12,598 nucleotides of DNA from NCBI GenBank assembly GCA_037384225.1, contig JARROD010000195.1, forward strand, positions 1 to 12,598. The letters are read 5' to 3'. Below, in pieces: positions 8,283 through 12,598 of the stretch; positions within the stretch are counted from its first letter, which is position 1; each line of letters starts with the position of its first letter. This stretch comes from JARROD01 sp037384225. Its GTDB lineage: Bacteria; Pseudomonadota; Gammaproteobacteria; Pseudomonadales; Cellvibrionaceae. Position numbers and translations under genes: made by a program. The notes below the pieces were generated by a model. That model had not been told where the DNA came from, made no database searches, and saw only the letters and a list, made by a program, of their open reading frames with translations.

Positions 8283-8465
8283 GTTAACCCTATTGTTGCA
8301 TAAATTTTCGGCCCAGGACCGCTTCGCTCCCTCTATAGCAGCATTTTCAGAATCTCAAACGCTTTGGGTATAGCTATGCTCCGGTTAGAAAAATCTGCGC
8401 GCGTCCCTGAAAATACCGCTCTAAAAGGTCCTGAACTCGAAAATTTATGCAACGATAGGGTTAAC
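8283..8465. mobile_element. Miniature inverted-repeat (MITE-like) element with TTAA flanks
   Basis: CCCTATTGTTGC... at 8288-8310 and its reverse complement at 8438-8460 form 23-bp terminal inverted repeats with one mismatch. Both ends are flanked by TTAA (8284-8287 and 8461-8464), as a 4-bp target duplication would be. Pairing continues inward imperfectly, with CAGGACC/GGTCCTG and ATTTTCAG/CTGAAAAT, so the roughly 180-base element could fold into a long hairpin. It encodes no protein. Its interior contains the dispersed repeat copy at 8351-8373. Elements of this design are usually moved in trans by a related transposase, and TTAA targeting is known for the piggyBac superfamily. Assignment to any family is inference, and no transposase is in the window. 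It lies between hypA and its upstream neighbour and could affect hyp transcription. Confidence 0.75.
8351..8373 (+). repeat. Dispersed repeat, copy 2 (inside the inverted-repeat element)
   Basis: These 23 bases are identical to 98-120. This copy occupies the middle of the inverted-repeat element, so the repeat may be a core module of that element family. The copy at 98-120 may then be a remnant that has lost its ends. Confidence 0.75.
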
Positions 8466-8587
8466 TCAAAGGTTTTTGCACCTAATTCGTGACCAAAATG
8501 CCAGTGGTTGGTCAGGCTGTGAGTTGTTGCGTGAGAAATCTCGCAAAGACTCTGTCGGTATATGGAAGCAGTTCAAACCAGCGAATA

Positions 8588-9373
8588 CTATTTTCTGCGG
8601 GAAGCATTATTTTTTACCTTGATATCTCCGGTTTTGGATTGCAGTTGGACCTTTGCCAGCTTGTTGCCTTTTTGATATTCATAACGCTTGTTCTTGGTCG
8701 GCTTGCCGTCCCGGCTGATTTCTCCTTTCGTGGCAGCGGAAAGTGAAATATCCATATCCGAAAAAATCTCTGCCTTGATCGTCCCCTGGTCAGAAATAGC
8801 CACTGACTCGCCCAACTGCTTGAAGCCGCGCAGCTTTAAATCTATGGTTCCCGAATTGACATAGGCTTTAAACAACCCTGTGGTGGACAGCTTTATTTTA
8901 CCGCTATGACTTTTCGCGATCACATCGCTGGATGTTTTGTCAATTTTGATCATGCCGTCTTTAGTCATTGCGTCAATACTGACATCACCGGGGAGCAAGA
9001 CAGAAACATCCGTTCGGCCTCTCAAGGCGCCTTTTTTATCCCGAATGGATTCCGGATAGGCAACGCTTATAAACCACTTTCCGTCGAGTTGATCTATTTT
9101 GAAGGTCGGTTCTAAAGGCTTATCACCTATTTTTTGATAGGTGGCGTGAAAATATATTTTCTTCTCGCCATTATTTCTGGCTCTGATATCGCCGTAGGGA
9201 TTATTGACAACTACCGTTTTATTGCTGGGTATTGCGCCATCCCACTCGAAGGAATGGATTGATACGGCCACCTTTGCCACTTTCTTATCCTCGGCCGGAG
9301 GCTGTGAGGGGGAGGCGGCAAAAACTAATCCGGGAAACATGAATACCACGTAGCAAATGGCGTTTTTTATCAT
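8588..9373 (-). CDS. Exported protein with DUF4097-like beta-strand repeats
   Basis: The 261-residue product begins with a Sec-type signal peptide (K3, hydrophobic core to about residue 18, likely cleavage after LVFA). The mature part has repeated short beta-strand units such as VVVNNPYGDIRARNN, AKSHSGKIKLSTTG, VNSGTIDLKLRG and SKTGDIKVKNN. This 'G-x-I/L plus N/S-G' rhythm is what DUF4097 or putative adhesin beta-helix-like domains show. It is probably periplasmic or surface-associated; no enzymatic motif is visible. The C-terminus is lysine- and arginine-rich (ASRRK). ATG 9373 is supported by GAGGA (9383-9387) nine bases upstream. The DNA is clearly less GC-rich than the hyp operon. Family assignment is by pattern only and the biological role is unknown. 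Confidence 0.8.
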   Translation of the reverse strand: MIKNAICYVVFMFPGLVFAASPSQPPAEDKKVAKVAVSIHSFEWDGAIPSNKTVVVNNPYGDIRARNNGEKKIYFHATYQKIGDKPLEPTFKIDQLDGKWFISVAYPESIRDKKGALRGRTDVSVLLPGDVSIDAMTKDGMIKIDKTSSDVIAKSHSGKIKLSTTGLFKAYVNSGTIDLKLRGFKQLGESVAISDQGTIKAEIFSDMDISLSAATKGEISRDGKPTKNKRYEYQKGNKLAKVQLQSKTGDIKVKNNASRRK

Positions 9374-9911
9374 ATTGCTGATTCCTCATTGTGGATTTGG
9401 TATTGAACAGTGCACGATCACCAATAGATGACGAACAATACCTAAAAACCAACAATGAGAAATTTGAATGATGATATGCACGCCAATTCGGCGCAGCCAC
9501 CTCAGTACAATGGCGAAGAAAATCTACTGAGTTCAAGATTAGGAACGGGCAGAAGATGCTGCTATCGTCGAGGTCAGTCGATAAAATGCGCATCATGACG
9601 ATTAAAAAAACGTATTTAACAGCCATTGTGTAAGCAGTACTTTCAAATAGATCGGCCCGCATATCGAAACGGTTTAAAGACAATTCAAGGTTGTTGGAAA
9701 AACGCATTTCCACCCCAAACTCGGTAAAGTTTTTCTGTTGCCTTCCTTGTGTTGTGTTATTTATGCTGGGCTTTTCATGTAATACCAGCCTTCTTTTCAG
9801 AGAGTTGATTGTTGATTGGGTAACCCGGGGGTTTATGCAACGACGGGGTATACCCAAAGCATTGGAAATTTAGGTATAAAAACGGCGAAGTAAAAGTCAT
9901 CCGGTGACGGA
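9374..9911. other. Gene-free stretch between two exported-protein genes
   Basis: These 538 bases separate two minus-strand genes. I find no open frame that looks like a real protein. The promoter of the gene at 8588-9373 should lie near its left end. The right end holds the third dispersed-repeat copy (9849-9871) preceded by a sequence like one end of the inverted-repeat element (9832-9848). A weak ATCCG/CGGAT hairpin at 9899-9912 overlaps the stop codon of the gene to the right and could end its transcript, though its T-tract is poor. Confidence 0.5.
9832..9871 (-). repeat. Dispersed repeat, copy 3, with a partial inverted-repeat end
   Basis: On the minus strand, 9849-9871 matches the 23-base repeat of 98-120 at 20 of 23 positions and shares the adjacent ACCTAAAT. 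Next to it, TTATGCAACGA...GGGG (9832-9848, plus strand) resembles the right end of the element at 8438-8460. The two meet at a GGGTATACCC palindrome (9846-9855). This looks like a rearranged or decayed member of the same repeat family. No target duplication is recognisable. Confidence 0.55.
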
Positions 9912-10361
9912 TTAGGTATCGCGGATTTGCCGACGCACAAGCTCACGCTCTTCCTTTCCCTTAAGCTTGTATATCTTAGCGATTCTTACTGGGACGCTAC
10001 CAATGCCGCCAAAGTGGTGATTTTTAACGGTTACCGTATCGAATTTCGCGTATACCAAGTTGCCGGTAGAGGAGATGGCGATAGCCTCGGAAAAACGCAG
10101 ATCGTGAAGCCTCCGGCTCAATACCAGTAAATAAGCGGTGGAGGGTGATGTCCTCACAATCAAGGACTGTTGATCCACGGCTGACCAGCCGTCTATCGAC
10201 CAGTTGCTGAACCTTTTTACGACCTCCAAATTGTCAAACTGGTACTTGTCCGCCAGTTGGTGAACACTGGTGGTATTGGTATTGGTATTGGCAATGGCGT
10301 TAAGAGCAAAGGGCCCGGCGAGAAATGCAAATAAGAGCGCGACTGCGGTGAAATTTTTCAT
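9912..10361 (-). CDS. Small exported protein, DUF6491-like
   Basis: The 149-residue product has a clear signal peptide (K2, hydrophobic core TAVALLFAFLAGPFAL, likely cleavage after NAIA). The mature part shows SIDGWSAVDQQSLIV, TAYLLVLSRRLHDLRFSEAIAIS, KFDTVTV and RIAKIYKL. This order (GW..VD, YLL..L...L.F...I, then I..IYKL) matches DUF6491, a family of small periplasmic proteins of unknown function. The cysteines often found in relatives are absent, so no disulfide is expected. ATG 10361 was chosen because it opens the signal peptide and has GGAAA about six bases upstream; an open frame to 10484 adds 41 unconvincing residues. Asn-Thr repeats directly after the cleavage site are encoded by a hexanucleotide repeat. 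The family call rests on pattern memory. Confidence 0.75.
   Translation of the reverse strand: MKNFTAVALLFAFLAGPFALNAIANTNTNTTSVHQLADKYQFDNLEVVKRFSNWSIDGWSAVDQQSLIVRTSPSTAYLLVLSRRLHDLRFSEAIAISSTGNLVYAKFDTVTVKNHHFGGIGSVPVRIAKIYKLKGKEERELVRRQIRDT
10272..10291. repeat. Hexanucleotide tandem repeat in the DUF6491-like gene
   Basis: GGTATT is repeated three times (10272-10289) and followed by GG. On the coding strand it gives alternating Asn-Thr codons just after the signal peptide. Six-base units keep the frame, so slippage would only change the length of the Asn-Thr linker. Confidence 0.7.
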
Positions 10362-10461
10362 AGCGTTTCCACTGTGTTTCAGCTTTCTGTAAGCTTGGGT
10401 CTCAGGTTTCACCCAAGGTTCCCCCCAGTGTGCTCGCTTCAATCTGAATAAAAGCTGAACG

Positions 10462-10476
10462 CCTGAAAGTTTCAGG
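10462..10476. promoter_or_regulatory. Operator-like palindrome upstream of the DUF6491-like gene
   Basis: CCTGAAA-g-TTTCAGG is a perfect 7-1-7 inverted repeat about 100 bases upstream of the ATG at 10361. Its symmetry and position suit a dimeric regulator, but the protein is unknown. It is not followed by a T-tract in either direction. Confidence 0.4.
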
Positions 10477-10550
10477 TCGGCCACACAAGGTAACCCCGCA
10501 ATTCGGAGCGCACCGCAGTTTCCGCAATCGTCGAATTATCCTTTTAGCTC

Positions 10551-10674
10551 ATGTTAAGCAACGAGGAAAACGACTGGGGCCTCGGTCTCGCCCTGGGGCG
10601 GCATAGAAGTATCGTTTGAACCCGACTCAGCCACCTTTGCACGTGTTGAATTGCAGTGGCGCTTTGATCGGTGA
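10551..10674 (+). pseudogene. Possible remnant of an outer-membrane beta-barrel C-terminus
   Basis: One frame reads NEENDWGLGLALG (about 10560-10598). Skipping one base near 10599, the next frame reads GIEVSFEPDSATFARVELQW, then RFDR and a stop at 10672-10674. Alternating polar/apolar residues and a terminal VELQWRF-like strand resemble the last strands of outer-membrane barrels. No start, signal peptide or upstream portion survives, and 10545-10557 contains stops in both frames. If real, it is the 3' stump of a deleted gene. The fragment is short enough that chance is a fair alternative. Confidence 0.25.
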
Positions 10675-10946
10675 TTGTTGAACAGGAAATCCCCTCAAGA
10701 ATAGTTCAAGGAAGATTTATAGCGGGTGTCGATTAAGTTGACATTTAGCTGCCTGCTTTTCCCAGCGCCTTGAGCCAACTATTTGATTTTGTTGAATAAA
10801 ACAACTTGGGCTTCTTATTTGTATGTTTTTTAACCGGGCAGTTGAATATCAGGCTCCATGGATTTCACCGCACCAATTTGGTTCGCGCAATGGACCGCGA
10901 CCCGCGGCGGACTTTGTCAGCAATAATAACCCGATTGGGGTTTCCA

Positions 10947-11545
10947 ATGGCTTATAATCGCTTGTCAGCTTCGAAGTCTGTTCTCTCGATTCAACGATAT
11001 GAGAGAGATTCAGACAACCCATCATCAACGACCACACTGATTCTGTCGGGGCAGCAAAAACTGGTCTGTGAAGGACTTTGCAAACTGTTCGACGCTTGCG
11101 ATGAGTTTGACGTTATTGCTCAAGCAAGCAGTAGCGGGGAAGCCGTATTACTGATACGGGAGTTGCACCCGGATATTGCTATCTTCGATGGTAATCTCCC
11201 CCTGGAGACTTTAAAAAGATTAGAAGCGGTCGATCGGTGGCACCTGCAAGCCAAACTGGTATTCCTGGCCACACATCTGAATCCCTTGGGAGTGATCGAA
11301 GCCCAGCAGGTGGGTTTCAATGCGTAATTACCGTGCATTGTAACCCAGTGATACCCTTGTCGACCCGCGAGCGCGAAGTGCTTCAGTGGCTGGCGCTTGG
11401 AAAATCCACAAAGCAGATTGCCCGCGATCTTAAATTGAGTCCTAAAACAGTTGACACCTATCGGATGCGTATTATGAAAAAGCTGGATATGCACTCCGCG
11501 GTTGAGCTGGCCGGTTATGCCTTTAGAGCCGGATTGGTGTGGTAG
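10947..11545 (+). pseudogene. NarL/FixJ-type response regulator, frameshifted and internally deleted
   Basis: The first part (10947-11327, 126 codons) is a receiver-like domain: LILSGQQKLVCEGL, then HPDIAIFDGNLP with a candidate phospho-acceptor D81, then LVFLATH. The second part, in another frame, runs to 11545 and is a LuxR-type helix-turn-helix (LSTREREVLQWLALGKSTKQ..., then SPKTVDTYRMRIMKKLDM). Only about 13 codons (QCVITVHCNPVIP) join GFNA to the HTH, where relatives have the beta-5 strand, its lysine and helix alpha-5. A small deletion that also broke the frame is therefore likely. The usual acidic pair of the receiver is replaced by Ser-Gly (residues 34-35), so normal phosphorylation was doubtful even before the break. 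ATG 10947 is the best start; Shine-Dalgarno support is weak. No histidine kinase is adjacent. Confidence 0.8.
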
Positions 11546-11649
11546 TCATAACAGATCATGATTTTTTCACAATAAGGAATTCATTCGACGTCCTTGTAGG
11601 TGATTTGCCCGATATGCAAGATCCAGTATTCAGGTTCAAATACTCCTTA

Positions 11650-11691
11650 GAGTTCGAAGGAACTCGATGAAGCAAAATCAATTGCTTTGCT
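11650..11691. other. Two tandem hairpins upstream of the WWQWAL-protein gene
   Basis: GAGTTC-GAAG-GAACTC (11650-11665) is a perfect 6-bp stem with a 4-base loop. AGCAAA (11671-11676) and TTTGCT (11686-11691) form a second stem around nine bases. They lie in the 251-base gap between the regulator remnant and the exported-protein gene, about 105-150 bases before its start. They could be leader structure, a weak terminator or regulator sites; no poly-T tail follows. Confidence 0.35.
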
Positions 11692-11796
11692 GATGCAGCT
11701 CTAGTTCCGCTTCGCGAACAAATGAAGGTTGCAATATAAGTCAAAATTTTTTCCGAGTAACTCACATGGTTTTACCTGTACTTTAAGGAGTAAAAA

Positions 11797-12552
11797 ATGA
11801 GAACTTATATAACTCGATTGAGAACACCGCTTCTCGGTATTACAATTTTTGCGTCATTGGCGTCAGCTAATGGTGAAATACGCTGTGGAATCGAAGAACC
11901 TGTCGCAGGGTGGAATTCGAACGGGGACACAATCTTTGAGGTCCCAAATGACGGGCCGGCCGTGCTGGGTAAAACCATTAGCGAATGGTCGGCAATTTGG
12001 TGGCAATGGGCTTTGGGAATTAAAGTCAGTAATAACCCAATGTTGGATAAGACCGGACATTTTTGCGATGAGGGTCAGCAGGGCCCTGTTTGGTTTCTGG
12101 CGGGTGTTTGGGGCGGAGGCAGCGCCGAGCGAACGTGTACTGTTCCAAGCGGAATGCATATCTTTTTTCCGATTGCCAACAATATATGGGTTGATACCGC
12201 AATGGATATGGCTGGTACAGAGGAAACCGACTGCCGGATTTATGCAACCGCATTTCCCTCTTCAGTTAGTGGCGAGCTTGAGGCAACTCTCGATGGAAAC
12301 CCAATTATATTTGATCCGGAAACTCCGATGATATGGAGCCAATCGCCCGCTTTCTCCGCTACGTATCCACAGCAGCACGTTTTCAACATCTTCGCCGATA
12401 GGAAACCGTTTGATCCCGATGATTTCACTGGCTATCCAACCTTTTCCGACGGGTTTTGGATTATATTGCCGCCGCTTGAGGCAGGTGAACACGAACTGCA
12501 TTTCGGGGCAGGTGAAGCGCAGGATGTAACCTATCACTTAACGGTGGAATAG
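11797..12552 (+). CDS. Exported protein of unknown function with a WWQWAL signature
   Basis: The 251-residue product starts with a Sec signal peptide (R2, hydrophobic LLGITIFASLASA, likely cleavage after ANG or nearby). The mature part shows SEWSAIWWQWALGI (about 62-75), GPVWFLAGVWGGG (96-108), C-TVPSG..IFFPIANN (114-129) and a C-terminal LPPLEAGEHELHFGAG...VTYHLTV. I recall this order as a widespread, uncharacterised family of secreted proteins, but know no assigned function. Cysteines at 30, 90, 114 and 146 could form disulfides. The terminal EHELHF and VTYHLTV strands look like the end of a beta-sandwich. ATG 11797 is firmly supported by AAGGAG (11785-11790) six bases upstream. No partner gene is visible: the regulator remnant lies upstream and the window ends 46 bases after the stop. 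Confidence 0.85.
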   Translation: MRTYITRLRTPLLGITIFASLASANGEIRCGIEEPVAGWNSNGDTIFEVPNDGPAVLGKTISEWSAIWWQWALGIKVSNNPMLDKTGHFCDEGQQGPVWFLAGVWGGGSAERTCTVPSGMHIFFPIANNIWVDTAMDMAGTEETDCRIYATAFPSSVSGELEATLDGNPIIFDPETPMIWSQSPAFSATYPQQHVFNIFADRKPFDPDDFTGYPTFSDGFWIILPPLEAGEHELHFGAGEAQDVTYHLTVE

Positions 12553-12598
12553 AAACAGTAATCGTACCGGCGAGGTGAATACGGTGGGCATAAGTATC

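Larger units (their letters stand above)
8212..8587. other. Intergenic region upstream of hypA
   Basis: These 376 bases separate hypA from the 3' end of the next minus-strand gene and should contain the hyp operon promoter. They hold a small CCGGC/GCCGG hairpin next to hypA, a CCCGTtACGGG palindrome (8268-8278) and the inverted-repeat element at 8283-8465. No open frame here looks like a gene. I could not identify a confident -35/-10 pair. Confidence 0.6.
10362..10946. other. Long region without an intact gene
   Basis: These 585 bases lie between two divergent genes, the minus-strand DUF6491-like gene and the plus-strand regulator remnant, so promoters for both should be here. They contain a CCTGAAA-g-TTTCAGG palindrome (10462-10476) and a possible decayed coding fragment (10551-10674). 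A TTGACA at 10737-10742 lacks a convincing -10 partner at the right distance. Nothing else could be supported. Confidence 0.5.

Noticed and set aside
7460..8287. Plus-strand open frame of 275 codons opposite hypB and hypA
   Set aside because: It lies antisense to two intact genes with all diagnostic motifs; its own translation is low-complexity and unrecognisable.
8283..8465. CRISPR or integron attC interpretation of the inverted repeats
   Set aside because: There is only one pair of inverted arms, no regularly spaced direct repeats, no cas or integrase gene, and no attC core sites.
9285..9857. Minus-strand open frame of 190 codons overlapping the 5' end of the DUF4097-like gene
   Set aside because: Its sequence has no recognisable domain, starts inside the repeat at 9849-9871, and runs into the well-supported exported-protein gene in another frame.
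9691..9873. Plus-strand open frame of 60 codons with a hydrophobic, cysteine-rich segment
   Set aside because: It needs a TTG start, its C-terminus is repeat sequence, and no family features are visible. It could be a small membrane peptide, but evidence is insufficient.
10737..10742. TTGACA as a promoter -35 box for the regulator gene
   Set aside because: No acceptable -10 hexamer lies 16-18 bases downstream.
11556..11765. Minus-strand open frame of 69 codons between the regulator remnant and the WWQWAL gene
   Set aside because: No ribosome site, no recognisable domain, and it covers the two hairpins; it looks like chance.

Overview
The window looks like a gammaproteobacterial chromosome segment. 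The evidence is a complete hypABCDEF hydrogenase-maturation operon, Shine-Dalgarno-led genes, Sec signal peptides and NarL-type regulation. A short repeat that ends reading frames in '...GIPKALEI' hints at a marine Cellvibrionales-type genome such as Microbulbifer. That genus guess is weak and comes from memory of style, not from a search.

Layout. Positions 1-178 are non-coding and hold a 12-bp palindrome and one copy of a dispersed repeat. Positions 179-964 (minus) encode a classical short-chain dehydrogenase/reductase. Positions 1097-2177 (minus) encode an alpha/beta-hydrolase interrupted by a frameshift at a six-base homopolymer. Positions 2261-8211 (minus) are one tight operon, hypA-hypB-hypC-hypD-hypE-hypF. 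Most of its junctions are ATGA or longer overlaps, and it is visibly more GC-rich than the DNA to its right. Positions 8212-8587 are intergenic and contain a miniature inverted-repeat element with near-perfect 23-bp ends flanked by TTAA. Positions 8588-9373 and 9912-10361 (both minus) encode two small exported proteins, one DUF4097-like and one DUF6491-like. They are separated by a gene-free stretch with a second repeat copy and part of an inverted-repeat end. Positions 10362-10946 carry no intact gene but may hold a decayed beta-barrel C-terminus. Positions 10947-11545 (plus) are a broken NarL/FixJ-type response regulator. Positions 11797-12552 (plus) encode an exported protein with a WWQWAL signature.

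How the genes work together. The six Hyp proteins build and insert the Fe(CN)2CO unit and nickel of a [NiFe]-hydrogenase. HypF and HypE make the cyanide ligands, HypC and HypD assemble the iron centre, and HypA and HypB deliver nickel. No hydrogenase structural subunit, endopeptidase or accessory gene lies in the window, so the client enzyme must be encoded elsewhere. The SDR and hydrolase genes follow hypF on the same strand but have no evident link to hydrogenase maturation. The right third (8212-12598) looks like a decaying accessory region: repeats, a broken regulator, a possible gene remnant and small exported proteins. I found no CRISPR array, tRNA, rRNA, intact transposase or clear phage gene, and nothing that amounts to a convincing new multi-gene system. 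The most notable non-standard item is the inverted-repeat element and its related repeat copies.
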